Source of the DNA: a virus
Virus record (IMG/VR): IMGVR_UViG_3300035698_025900
Span: 1 to 33,550 of that record
Length of the DNA: 33,550 nt
Direction: 5' to 3' (one strand)
Below are positions 24,017 through 32,816 of this stretch, piece by piece. The position numbers and the translations under genes were made by a program. Positions within the stretch are counted from its first letter, which is position 1. Every line of letters starts with the position of its first letter. Under the pieces are notes generated by a model. That model was given only the letters and a program-made list of their open reading frames with translations. It was not told the origin of the DNA and did not search any database.

Positions 24017-26836
24017 TTATAAACTCACGTCATCAAATGAAGCACCTGTTGGTGTGACTGTGAAAGTTATACCAATAAATTCAAGTGAACGTGTTGGCTT
24101 TAAGAATATTTCACCGTAAAGCTCATTTCTATCTCTCGTTTCAGTAGTATTATTACTTTCGTCCATTTTAATTCTAAAATCATACAAACCTCTTTCTCTC
24201 TTAATCGTATCAAGAACTGGTGTTGCTTGAGATAAGAATTGATCGATTGTTGTTTGATCATTCTGTTCGAATAATAATCTAGTTGCAATGTTTGAAATTA
24301 AAACTTTAATTTGTAGTAATAATCTACGAACATTAATCCTATTTAGAGCACTTTCGTTATATTGTAGTGTCTTCTGACCAAAGATTGCAGTACCTACATC
24401 AGGAAAATCAACCATAGGGTTAATACGACCATCATATAGAACATCACGAGAATCTAATGACAACTTATACTTAGATTTAATTGCGTTGGTTACACCACGA
24501 TTAAGACCTGCTGGTGCGTACCAAGGAAATTTAGTATTGTCAGTATATGCCATCGCTCTTACCACTTCACCTGTTGGTGGAAGGTAAATATTAACGCCAT
24601 TTTGCGTATCTTTAATCTGAACATATGGGAAGTAAGTACAAGCATAGCTTGAATCGACTGAAGCAGTATCTAATAAATCAACTATGTCTTCAGATGCGAT
24701 ATAATCAGCTTTACCTCCATCACCAATTGTTTGTGCTATTGTAACATCAGGAGAATCGATAACATATAATGTATCTGTACGTTCACCCTCAATCATATCA
24801 ATAGTATCTAAAACTAAAGTATTTTGATCACTCCAATTAATCGCTGGAGTTGCAAAAACATTAATCGTTACTTCTTCAGGATTTGAGAAAGTATCAATTG
24901 CTGTTTGCCATGCCTGATAATCATTATTTGGAGTTACATTTGGTTCAACACCATCCCAGATTGCATTTTGTGCATATGAATTACCATATGTACGTTCGGT
25001 TCTATTAACATCCCAACCATCAAATCCACGACTAGGAACTAATGTGAACTTTCTTGCAGTAATTGAATAATATGGTGATGTTGAATCAGCAACATCGGTA
25101 CTTGTTTGAAATTGTGCCGTACCCACGTCAAAACCATAACCATTCGATGACATATAAAGTGCACCACTATCCATATGATAACCATTCGTTAAAACATGGC
25201 TTCCAGTTGCTAGTTGACCATTAAAGTTGAAAAAGTTCTGATTAGTTCCAGTACCAAAAGTAGTTGCACCATCATAACCTCTTTCTGACACACCCAAGTA
25301 TGTTTTATTTAATTTATCAGTTAAATCATAATCGGTTTTGTAGTAAATTTTAGGTGCAATACCTGTAGTTGTTACACCAGTAGTGAAGTTATTAAATAAA
25401 TACCCCTCAAACCCCGCAGGGAAATCACCAACTTCGATATTACTAGATAATTCAAGCATAATATATTCACTTCTTAGCGTATATTCGCCATCACTAGTAC
25501 CGATTCTATTTGCAATGTAATTATTATTGCCTTCGATCAGACTACATCTAGTAAAACTTTCTAGAATTGAAATACTAGCATCAGTATCATTAAAATCTCT
25601 GATTATAACATCAAATTCTAATGATGCAGGGTTAATATTAAGAATACTAATCTTAATTTCTTTATTTGCAGAATCACCATCACTAATGCTAATAAACTTA
25701 AATAAAGTATTGACCTTATTACCTTTTATTTGTGAAACAACCCAAGGAGTTTCTGGCGTTTTAAATTGTGTCGTATAATCACTAAACACATTTCCATCGA
25801 TAATTTCATCAGATTCGATAATTGTACTTGATATACCATATGCGTATGGTGAAACTCCTGAAATACCGTAAACTGTAAGACCAGTAGTAGCAGCATAACT
25901 AGCATAATTAGCACCATCACTATCTAATTTTTTAATTAAATCAGGATAGATTGCTTCAACCCAAATCATAGTATCTTTACCTTTAGGTTTTGAACCCAAA
26001 ACATTTGGCATATAACTACTAGAACTTAAATTAACGGAAACAACATAATCTTCAGTTACTAGATCATCATTTGAATCTAAACCACTTGATGTTAATTGAA
26101 ATTCTCCAAAAATGTCACCAACATCTGTCATTGTATTGTTATTTGATATTGTGATTCCTGTCGTATCGAAACTGGTTATTGATGATGAATCAACTACGTC
26201 AGCAACAGTTGCACGACTTCTTATAATACCAACAACCATGTTTTTATAATCAGCTGTATACTCACTACCTGTAAATGTGGTTGTAACACCACTAACAGTA
26301 CCAATTCCAGTACTAGTTGAATAAGTAATACATTCAAATGTTGTTGATTCACCATTGAATGCAGTTCCTGTTTTAGCGAAACCACTAAATGTTGTACCAG
26401 TAGCACCTACTGCCGATAATGTAACACCTGAAAAACTATCAGTGAAACCACTACTAGCAAATTCAGTTGAACTTCCTGAAGCTACTGTTGAAGGGTCTAC
26501 TCCCGTTTCTAATGCTAATGCCCATACTTTACCAGCATTATAACCACTCAAACCTAATACTCTAGTAACCCAAAGTTGATTAGATTCTTCTAAATATGAG
26601 TTAGCTACAAAAGGTAATTGATATTTTAATTTACCACTAGTAAATTTTTCCACACTTTGATAACCAAACTTACTTGCAAATTCTCCCTTATCCTCAACGT
26701 AAACAGGCTCAAATGCAGGTCCTTTCATAGTTTCGCCAACTAGACCAAGTGTCGTCACGCCAACATTTCTTGTTACGAACGATAGGTCTTTTTCTTTAAA
26801 TTTCACTCCCGGTGAAGTAAATACGAATTCTGCCAT
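24017..26836 (-). CDS. Tail sheath protein (gp18-like) with large inserted region
   Basis: A 939-residue sheath protein, about 280 residues longer than T4 gp18 (659 aa). The N-terminus (TSPGVKFKEKDLSFVTRNVG, VETMKGPAFEPVYVEDKGEF) and the C-terminal core (FPWYAPAGLNRG, LYDGRINPMVDFPDVGTAIFG, RINVRRLLLQIKVLI, LYGEIFLKPTRSLEFIGITFTV) are typical of sheath proteins. Between about residues 112 and 300 lies a Gly/Ser/Thr-rich beta-type stretch (TLSAVGATGTTFSGFAKTG) that is absent from the compact core and probably forms an extra outward-facing domain. The sheath contracts to drive the tube into the cell. A terminator follows, and a late motif lies 66 nt upstream. Confidence 0.9.
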   Translation of the reverse strand: MAEFVFTSPGVKFKEKDLSFVTRNVGVTTLGLVGETMKGPAFEPVYVEDKGEFASKFGYQSVEKFTSGKLKYQLPFVANSYLEESNQLWVTRVLGLSGYNAGKVWALALETGVDPSTVASGSSTEFASSGFTDSFSGVTLSAVGATGTTFSGFAKTGTAFNGESTTFECITYSTSTGIGTVSGVTTTFTGSEYTADYKNMVVGIIRSRATVADVVDSSSITSFDTTGITISNNNTMTDVGDIFGEFQLTSSGLDSNDDLVTEDYVVSVNLSSSSYMPNVLGSKPKGKDTMIWVEAIYPDLIKKLDSDGANYASYAATTGLTVYGISGVSPYAYGISSTIIESDEIIDGNVFSDYTTQFKTPETPWVVSQIKGNKVNTLFKFISISDGDSANKEIKISILNINPASLEFDVIIRDFNDTDASISILESFTRCSLIEGNNNYIANRIGTSDGEYTLRSEYIMLELSSNIEVGDFPAGFEGYLFNNFTTGVTTTGIAPKIYYKTDYDLTDKLNKTYLGVSERGYDGATTFGTGTNQNFFNFNGQLATGSHVLTNGYHMDSGALYMSSNGYGFDVGTAQFQTSTDVADSTSPYYSITARKFTLVPSRGFDGWDVNRTERTYGNSYAQNAIWDGVEPNVTPNNDYQAWQTAIDTFSNPEEVTINVFATPAINWSDQNTLVLDTIDMIEGERTDTLYVIDSPDVTIAQTIGDGGKADYIASEDIVDLLDTASVDSSYACTYFPYVQIKDTQNGVNIYLPPTGEVVRAMAYTDNTKFPWYAPAGLNRGVTNAIKSKYKLSLDSRDVLYDGRINPMVDFPDVGTAIFGQKTLQYNESALNRINVRRLLLQIKVLISNIATRLLFEQNDQTTIDQFLSQATPVLDTIKRERGLYDFRIKMDESNNTTETRDRNELYGEIFLKPTRSLEFIGITFTVTPTGASFDDVSL

Positions 26837-26902
26837 TTTTTTTAATTTTAATTTATATTATCTATTATTTTTATCATTAACTATTTTGTTAATTCTCTAA
26901 AA

Positions 26903-26912
26903 ATAAATACTA
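26903..26912 (-). promoter_or_regulatory. Late promoter motif TAGTATTTAT
   Basis: TAGTATTTAT on the minus strand, 66 nt before the tail sheath ATG; the longest leader among the nine motif copies. Confidence 0.5.
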
Positions 26913-26966
26913 AAAAATAATGCAAAAGTCGTTTTGTTGAAGCAGGTTAAGGTTTTATGGAAACCT

Positions 26967-27067
26967 AAATTTCATTAAATTTATAATTTTATAACCCATA
27001 ATTTCCTAAATTCATGAAAAATTACCTTAAATTTCCGAAAATTACCCTAAAATTTCATTAAATTTAT
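26967..27067 (+). repeat. 18-bp direct repeat with a related tandem motif
   Basis: AAATTTCATTAAATTTAT occurs at 26967-26984 and again at 27050-27067. Between the two, GAAAAATTACCTTAAATTTC and GAAAATTACCCTAAAATTTC are near-identical adjacent units of about 20 nt. The spacing (83 nt) and A/T bias could suit protein-binding iterons or DNA bending, but such repeats also arise by chance in AT-rich DNA. Confidence 0.55.
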
Positions 27068-27132
27068 TTTACATTTTATTTAAATTATATTATAAAGCCC
27101 ATATAATATAGTATAACATGATTTTATAATCT

Positions 27133-27142
27133 AAGTATTTAT
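27133..27142 (+). promoter_or_regulatory. Late promoter motif AAGTATTTAT
   Basis: AAGTATTTAT, 17 nt before ATG 27160. The TTG at 27142 that would extend the gene upstream overlaps the last base of this motif, so ATG 27160 is the better start. Confidence 0.6.
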
Positions 27143-27159
27143 TGATAAAGAATAGATTA

Positions 27160-29394
27160 ATGAATAATTCACAACAAGTTTATTTCGAAACTGGTTCAAC
27201 ATCAAGTACTGGGTTTAAGGTTAAACTAGAACAAAATATCGATACTTTAGAAATGTTAACGCTTAACATTAACAACGATGATCTATATAGGTCATTTAAT
27301 GCTGATTATGGGGTGTTAGTGGGGAGAGTAATTGCTAATAATGGAGTTGGAGTTCCTAACGCTAAACTAAGTCTATTTATTCCTATTGATGATGAAGATA
27401 AAGATAATGGTGAGATAACCAGTATATATCCTTATACAACACCTAGAGATAAGAATAATGATGATAAACGTTATAACCTACTTCCTAGAGTTGCTAAGAT
27501 TAATCCAATAACAGGAAAGAAAGAACCACCACAACCATTTGGTTCGTTTCCAATTAAAGAAGAAGTTTTAACTAATGATTTATATCGTGAAGTTTATAAG
27601 AAATACTATAAATATACTGCAACATCTAATAATAATGGTGATTATATGTTCTTTGGAATACCAATTGGTGTTCAAACAATACATTTAAGCGTAGATATTA
27701 CTGATATTGGTAAATATAGTATGACACCCGCAGGAATGGTTACGAATTTAGGCTATTCTGAAAATTTATTTAGAGATAATAACTCTAAAATAAAAGAAAG
27801 TAAAGATTTAGACGATCTACCTAATATTGAAACACAAGAATTAAGTGTTGATATTATACCGTTTTGGGGTGATGATAATTACTATGAAATTGGTATAAAC
27901 AGACAAGATTTCAGAATTAGAGCTAAGTTAGAAAATCAATTTGTTTTATTTGGTAGTAGTTTTACCGATGGTGGTGATAGTATGTGGGGAAATAATGACC
28001 CCGCAGTTATAAATGCTGCAAAAATAAGTGACTTTTATAATGCTAGAACAGCCCCATCAACACAAACAGGTACATCAACACAAAGTGATTCAATATCTAT
28101 TGCAACTAAAAGAACAGCCAATATAATAGAAAAAATTTATTATTACCCTAATAAAATTTCAGATGAAGATATAAATACTGGTAATGTTGAAGAGAATGGT
28201 ACTGATATGTTAGTTTTGGAAAAAAGTGAATATTCGAAATATTATAGAAATGGTGATTTTGTTATTATTGTTAATTGTAATAGAAACAAAATTTTTATTA
28301 ATGATTCAGGACGAGAAATTTCAGTCCCTAACGATTCAAAAGAAGGTATTTTTACTAAATTTAGAGGGTTTGTTACTTTGGAATATGCTGATGACAATCC
28401 TGAAATGAATTTTACTGAAATTTTGGAAAGGGTGACGCTCCTAGCTAAAGATATTATAATAAAACCTTTCAGACCTAAATTTAAATTTCCACAATATGCA
28501 TTATCTGGTGCTACATTTGGTATTGGGATTCGTAATCCTACATTTACTAGTGATTGGAATCTTATACATAAAAATTTTGAAGCAGGTAAATTATATAGTT
28601 TTGCTAGATTTCACCCAACAACATTCAATTCCGAAACTAGCGATAATGCTCAAGTCTATAATTACAATTTTGTTGAGCCAAGTACCTTTAAGGGTGGTTT
28701 GTATAATAGAACAATACCAAATAAAATAACGGGAAGTCATTCAACAATGGACGGTGTTGAGAATTTAGCTATTAATTCATTTAAAAATATCGGCATGATT
28801 GCTTCTTCTGGTGATAGTGTTCAAGATTATAATCTATATGAATTTCCGTATAATACTGGAAAAACTGACACTGATATGGGTGGTATTATTGTGGTAAATA
28901 ATAATTATTTTGGAGTGAACTGGTTAAATTGTTCAATATATTTTCCACAATTATCTTACGTTATTAGTGATCACGATAACGGTTTAAAGAACATTGTGAA
29001 TGCTGATCATTTCTCACCACAATATCTAAATTTTGGTAGGTCAGTAGATAATAAATATCACACCAACGACAATACTCAATTAATTGGTGATAGTCAATTT
29101 AATACGAAATTCTTCGCAAGATCAGATTTACATTTCACCGATATTATTGAAATATCTAGAGAAGATATTACCACGATAAATAATTTCAATAAAAAGGGAT
29201 TTAATAGTAGTGAATTAACTTTAACAGGTTCACACTATCGTAATGCGTCTTATGTACCTGATGATTGGAGAATAACGAATCCTTGCCCTATATTTCAAGA
29301 TGGAGATGTTGGTATTGGTTCAGATACTTATTTTTATAAAGGTTTTAAAGGATCGGATTGCTTCCAATTTTTAAAAGACTTGAATATTGTTTAA
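27160..29394 (+). CDS. Large virion protein with carboxypeptidase-regulatory-like (Ig-like) domain
   Basis: A 744-residue protein from ATG 27160. Residues about 52-185 look like a CarboxypepD_reg/prealbumin-type beta sandwich: VLVGRVIANNGVGVPNAKLSLFIP, then TATSNNNGDYMFFGIPIG and VQTIHLSVDI, i.e. the usual G-x-V, P-x-A-x-V and G-x-Y-x-F pattern. The rest is Asn/Tyr/Phe-rich beta-type without a recognised family. It follows a late motif and precedes two unrecognised genes of the same style. A tail fibre or baseplate-edge protein is likely; the sandwich domain may bind sugar or protein at the cell surface, which is inference. Confidence 0.6.
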   Translation: MNNSQQVYFETGSTSSTGFKVKLEQNIDTLEMLTLNINNDDLYRSFNADYGVLVGRVIANNGVGVPNAKLSLFIPIDDEDKDNGEITSIYPYTTPRDKNNDDKRYNLLPRVAKINPITGKKEPPQPFGSFPIKEEVLTNDLYREVYKKYYKYTATSNNNGDYMFFGIPIGVQTIHLSVDITDIGKYSMTPAGMVTNLGYSENLFRDNNSKIKESKDLDDLPNIETQELSVDIIPFWGDDNYYEIGINRQDFRIRAKLENQFVLFGSSFTDGGDSMWGNNDPAVINAAKISDFYNARTAPSTQTGTSTQSDSISIATKRTANIIEKIYYYPNKISDEDINTGNVEENGTDMLVLEKSEYSKYYRNGDFVIIVNCNRNKIFINDSGREISVPNDSKEGIFTKFRGFVTLEYADDNPEMNFTEILERVTLLAKDIIIKPFRPKFKFPQYALSGATFGIGIRNPTFTSDWNLIHKNFEAGKLYSFARFHPTTFNSETSDNAQVYNYNFVEPSTFKGGLYNRTIPNKITGSHSTMDGVENLAINSFKNIGMIASSGDSVQDYNLYEFPYNTGKTDTDMGGIIVVNNNYFGVNWLNCSIYFPQLSYVISDHDNGLKNIVNADHFSPQYLNFGRSVDNKYHTNDNTQLIGDSQFNTKFFARSDLHFTDIIEISREDITTINNFNKKGFNSSELTLTGSHYRNASYVPDDWRITNPCPIFQDGDVGIGSDTYFYKGFKGSDCFQFLKDLNIV

Positions 29395-29395
29395 T

Positions 29396-29404
29396 ACTAT
29401 TTAT
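29396..29404 (+). promoter_or_regulatory. Late motif copy ACTATTTAT close to the start codon
   Basis: ACTATTTAT (preceded by T) lies only 5 nt before ATG 29410 and 1 nt after the previous stop. If it is a promoter, the mRNA would be leaderless or begin within the coding region, so this copy is the least certain of the set. Confidence 0.35.
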
Positions 29405-29409
29405 ATATA

Positions 29410-30582
29410 ATGGATAAACAAACTAAAATATTAATCAATAGTTCTAAAAACGTTAATTCAGTAAATGCTGATTCATACGATAGGATAGAAATATTAAATA
29501 CTAGTGCTGAAATCAATGAATTTGATATTAGGAATGTAATTAATACCCAAGAAATATTCCAAGCTGAAAGAAATGCCAATCCCATCTATAGAATATATGG
29601 CAAGATCGAATATTTGTCATTATTGAATGGATTAACAAATGATTATTCAGAATTAAGCGATTTCTTTAACCCTCAAAGTGGTGATTGTAAAACATTATTA
29701 AATAGTTTCGACTTCTACCTAGTTAAACCCTCAACGGGTTATACTGAAGTAGTAAGTACTGGTGATTATATTAGAACATTTGAAGTCGTAGCAACCCCAG
29801 ACGATATTGAATTTGCTAATGCTGGATTTTCAAATAATGTATATGATGAACAAACATATACGTTTCACGTTACTAGAGATATTGATTTAACATATGATAG
29901 GGATGAGTTTAATTTTCCAATAACATCACTATATTTATATGCTCAATATAAAAATGCTAGTGATCCTACGGAAAGTTATAAGATAAAATCGTGGATAGGT
30001 GATAGTTACACAGCCATGACATCAATTGGTAATTTTCATGATTTCGTAATTGGTGATATGATATATCTTACGTTAGCAACTATTGGAACTAGAAGTGTAT
30101 CAGATATTATTGAATATGATAAGGCTCAGTTTACACAAGATGTAGTTTCAGATGAAAAATTTAATATTGTAACACCATATGGAGCAAAGAGTCTATATTG
30201 GGAATATAACCCCCTAATATCCTTAGATTTAAGGTATTTTAGCTCGAATTTAGATCATGTCAACTCTGGCGGTACATCATATGATTTAATTCAATCAATT
30301 CCTGATTATGCAACCAATTATCCTATAGGTACTGAAAATTATCTATGGAGAGATATTACAGCGGAAGGATATACTGATCCAGTTAGTGAAGAAGGTAATG
30401 ATTTGCCTTTTATGAATATGAGAAGATATTTCTTCACCAATATAGTGCTTGATATTGCACCAGACCTAACAAATACTAACACGGAAGAGGTGTTTAGAGA
30501 GGTAGCGTTTGCATTAAGTGCAATAACCGACACTTTCTTACCAATAAGTGACATTAATAAAATCAATAGTCCATGTCAATAA
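29410..30582 (+). CDS. Probable virion structural protein (390 aa)
   Basis: A 390-residue protein without a recognised family. It is rich in Asn, Asp, Tyr, Ser and Thr and poor in Lys-rich helices, the composition of beta-structured tail proteins. YRIYGKIEYLSLLNGLTNDYSEL (about 58-80) and SLYWEYNPLISLDLRYFSSNL (about 262-282) are conspicuous. It starts 15 nt after the 744-residue gene and overlaps the next gene by 10 nt, so the three probably form one late unit for fibre or baseplate parts. Confidence 0.65.
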   Translation: MDKQTKILINSSKNVNSVNADSYDRIEILNTSAEINEFDIRNVINTQEIFQAERNANPIYRIYGKIEYLSLLNGLTNDYSELSDFFNPQSGDCKTLLNSFDFYLVKPSTGYTEVVSTGDYIRTFEVVATPDDIEFANAGFSNNVYDEQTYTFHVTRDIDLTYDRDEFNFPITSLYLYAQYKNASDPTESYKIKSWIGDSYTAMTSIGNFHDFVIGDMIYLTLATIGTRSVSDIIEYDKAQFTQDVVSDEKFNIVTPYGAKSLYWEYNPLISLDLRYFSSNLDHVNSGGTSYDLIQSIPDYATNYPIGTENYLWRDITAEGYTDPVSEEGNDLPFMNMRRYFFTNIVLDIAPDLTNTNTEEVFREVAFALSAITDTFLPISDINKINSPCQ

Positions 30583-31364
30583 GAAAAGAAAGATTAGAAT
30601 ATAATGGTCAAGATTTAAAGTTAAAAATTACTTTAAATAGTGTAGGTAAAGTGGCTGGTTATCAACAAGAAATAAATAATATTAGTAATGAAATAGCTAT
30701 TGAGAATATTAATGCTGTTAGAGATACTGAGAAAAGAAAATTTAATCTAAATGAAGATTTTATTTTCATATATTTTTACTTCACTACTGGTGATACCACA
30801 TCATATACTGGCGCAACATTTACTGATTATGAAATATCGGCACAAACTTCGAATTTTAGAAATAGTTTTTATGTTTTAGATTTTTACGATAGCTATGACC
30901 CAAATAAACAGAATAAAATATTTAGCACTTACCTTACTAAACTTGAAGATAGTACGGTTTATCCGATAAGATCATCACATACAAAAGAACTTTATTATTG
31001 GTATATACCGCAGTGGTATGTTGACGAAAATAGTGGTACTACTACTGGTTACACTAAATTTAGCTTTTTCAATGCAAAAACTGGTGAATTATCTCAATTT
31101 ATGAACGATACGATATATGATTCAGCATTGAGTGCTAGTACGAAATTAATGTATTTTAAAACCGAAATAGATATTGATAATAAAACTTGGGGTTTAAGGG
31201 AGGGTTTCGCCAGCAATACTTTTCATGCTAGAACATTAGTTAATACTAATTATAACGATAGAATCAATAATGCTGTAGATAAATCAGATAATAAATTACA
31301 AGTATTTCCTACTGGAGATACTTATCTATATACTACTAATACATATAGCGGTACTACTCAATAG
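30573..31364 (+). CDS. Probable virion structural protein (263 aa)
   Basis: A 263-residue protein, family not recognised, starting with a 10-nt overlap. It is Tyr/Phe/Asp/Ser/Thr-rich (for example FIFIYFYFTTGDTTSYTGAT, RSSHTKELYYWYIPQWYVD) with beta-type character. It converges with the gp15-like gene; the two stop regions overlap by 11 nt and no terminator lies between. Role as a late structural protein is inferred from its neighbours. Confidence 0.65.
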   Translation: MSIRKERLEYNGQDLKLKITLNSVGKVAGYQQEINNISNEIAIENINAVRDTEKRKFNLNEDFIFIYFYFTTGDTTSYTGATFTDYEISAQTSNFRNSFYVLDFYDSYDPNKQNKIFSTYLTKLEDSTVYPIRSSHTKELYYWYIPQWYVDENSGTTTGYTKFSFFNAKTGELSQFMNDTIYDSALSASTKLMYFKTEIDIDNKTWGLREGFASNTFHARTLVNTNYNDRINNAVDKSDNKLQVFPTGDTYLYTTNTYSGTTQ

Positions 31365-32118
31365 AAACACCAATACCTGATTTTCTCATTGTCTTAGCAA
31401 TTTCGAAATCATTTTCGTCTTGAATAAATCCCATGAGCTTAATTGTGTATTTAGATACAAAAAATCTATCACCATCAACATTCTCAATTGGGTTTGATTC
31501 TGTAAACCCTTCAAATGATAATGGCATTGGATTACCATTGACGAAGATATAGTCTTGCTTAGATGCAAAATTTTTCAATACCTTTTCATCATACTTATTA
31601 ACATCTACACGATATTTAGTAAATAATGATATTTCAAATGTTAAATCAACATTTATAGGTTCAGGCATTTTAAATAATAAGTATATAACCTCACCTTTAT
31701 CTAATATAGGTACTTCAGTATATCTAAATTTTCTTAATTGAGGAACTAAATATTTTTTTCCTAGTCTCGTACCTTCACCCTTATCTGTTCTTCTAACCGT
31801 AATATAGGGACTGACTACGTTATTATCGTCATCAGTAAACTTCCAAGTTTTACTGAATTCACCCCAACGATCATTATCCATATAATATGTAGGTACTTTT
31901 TCATTATCTATGATAATCTTCATATTATATTCGTTAACATACTTAAATAATCCTCTATCTAAATCCTCAAGTCTTACACTACGAGGTAGATATTTCGTTT
32001 TACTATCAGTTTTTCTCATCAACTCTTCAATTCTATCAAACCCATATTTCAGATATTCAGTACCCACATTAGGCGGGTTAGTGTCGATAAGTATTTTTCT
32101 TTTCTTAGGAAGTGACAT
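31354..32118 (-). CDS. Probable tail sheath stabiliser / tail completion protein (gp15-like)
   Basis: A 254-residue protein. VDLTFEISLFTKYRVDVNKY (about 172-191) followed by a strand and then FVSKYTIKLMGFIQDENDFE resembles the central part of T4 gp15 (an E-L-S-I-F-T-R-Y motif followed, after a variable stretch, by a beta hairpin). gp15 caps the tail at the head-proximal end of the sheath. N-terminal half (KKRKILIDTNPPNVGTEYLKY) is divergent. A late motif stands 21 nt before its ATG, and it is encoded alone on the minus strand between plus-strand genes. The match is by eye only. Confidence 0.5.
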   Translation of the reverse strand: MSLPKKRKILIDTNPPNVGTEYLKYGFDRIEELMRKTDSKTKYLPRSVRLEDLDRGLFKYVNEYNMKIIIDNEKVPTYYMDNDRWGEFSKTWKFTDDDNNVVSPYITVRRTDKGEGTRLGKKYLVPQLRKFRYTEVPILDKGEVIYLLFKMPEPINVDLTFEISLFTKYRVDVNKYDEKVLKNFASKQDYIFVNGNPMPLSFEGFTESNPIENVDGDRFFVSKYTIKLMGFIQDENDFEIAKTMRKSGIGVSIE

Positions 32119-32139
32119 ATATAATATTTTTAATCAATT

Positions 32140-32149
32140 ATAAATACTT
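32140..32149 (-). promoter_or_regulatory. Late promoter motif AAGTATTTAT
   Basis: AAGTATTTAT on the minus strand, 21 nt before the gp15-like ATG. Its first two bases overlap the -33 element of the divergent host-type promoter on the plus strand. Confidence 0.6.
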
Positions 32150-32178
32150 GGATCATAAATTTAATATTTCTATATTTG
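32148..32178 (+). promoter_or_regulatory. Host-type promoter of the KTSC-dUTPase operon
   Basis: TTG (32148-32150), 20-nt spacer, then TATATTTG (32171-32178), an exact TAnnTTTG box; the ATG of the KTSC gene is 19 nt further at 32198. It is the clearest host-type promoter in the window. Confidence 0.65.
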
Positions 32179-32197
32179 TGAGATAAAATGTTTTAAC

Positions 32198-32533
32198 ATG
32201 CTAGTAGAACGTAATGAATTTAAAAATGAAGATGATTCGATAGGGTATATTGAAGCCGTTTACAGTTCTGGCAATATTCTAAAGACAATCTACTTCATAG
32301 CACAGAATCGCTTGTATATAAGCTTTAAGAGAGGTAATACCTATTCTTATAGTAATGTCACACCTGAAATGTATGGTGAGTTCGAGAATGGTGAGTCGCA
32401 AGGCAAGTATTTCCATAAAGTCATAAGTAAAGACCCTGACAAATATCCATATCGTCACGAATTCGATTTAATGAAATTGGAACTTGAAGAAATTGTTAAT
32501 ATAATTGAAAGTAAAAAAGATGAAAACGATTGA
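32198..32533 (+). CDS. KTSC domain protein
   Basis: A 111-residue protein. GYIEAVYSSGNILKTIYFIA, RLYISFKRGNTYSYSNVTPEMY and ESQGKYFHKVI fit the KTSC domain pattern (S-N-I-x-x-V-x-Y, L-x-V-x-F-x-x-G-x-x-Y-x-Y, S-x-G-x-Y-F). KTSC domains occur alone or fused to nucleic-acid enzymes and are thought to bind nucleic acid; no definite activity is known. It is the first gene of the early-type operon with dUTPase and overlaps the next gene by 14 nt. Confidence 0.75.
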   Translation: MLVERNEFKNEDDSIGYIEAVYSSGNILKTIYFIAQNRLYISFKRGNTYSYSNVTPEMYGEFENGESQGKYFHKVISKDPDKYPYRHEFDLMKLELEEIVNIIESKKDEND

Positions 32534-32816
32534 TGATTATAATAGTCTAATTAGATTATTAAGTGATATATTAAAATTCTACGCTAACAAAGATAATTAC
32601 GTTAGCGGTCTTATAAAAGCAGATGGTGGATTTCAAGCTAAATTCGCTTTAGATAAGATTGAGGGTTTTAATGAGATGGAAGAAAACATCCTAAAAGAAA
32701 TCAATGATCACCCAGAATTCGGAATGGATGAACAAGATAGTATTGAAGTTTTAGAAATATTAAAGAATTTAAAAAATCTAAACAATTTAAATAGTATGAA
32801 TAATGATAGCGTATAA
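32520..32816 (+). CDS. Small acidic helical protein of unknown function
   Basis: ATG at 32520 gives 98 residues; a TTG 15 nt upstream in frame is possible but less likely. The protein is acidic and helical (YNSLIRLLSDILKFYANKDN, EMEENILKEINDHPEFG) with a Leu/Asn-rich end. No family recognised. It overlaps both neighbours (KTSC gene and the next small gene), indicating coupled translation. Confidence 0.6.
   Translation: MKTIDDYNSLIRLLSDILKFYANKDNYVSGLIKADGGFQAKFALDKIEGFNEMEENILKEINDHPEFGMDEQDSIEVLEILKNLKNLNNLNSMNNDSV

Larger units (their letters stand above)
26837..27159. other. Divergent intergenic region between sheath and 744-aa gene, repeat-bearing
   Basis: A 323-nt, very AT-rich gap with late motifs facing outward at both ends (26903-26912 minus, 27133-27142 plus). 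Between them are an 18-bp direct repeat (26967-26984, 27050-27067) and a near-tandem GAAAAATTACCTTAAATTTCC-like unit at about 27016-27056. No gene, tRNA or good terminator was seen. Confidence 0.6.

Noticed and set aside
27142-27159. Upstream TTG start for the 744-aa gene
   Set aside because: The TTG overlaps the last base of the late motif, so it would lie within the promoter; ATG 27160 is 17 nt downstream at a normal distance.
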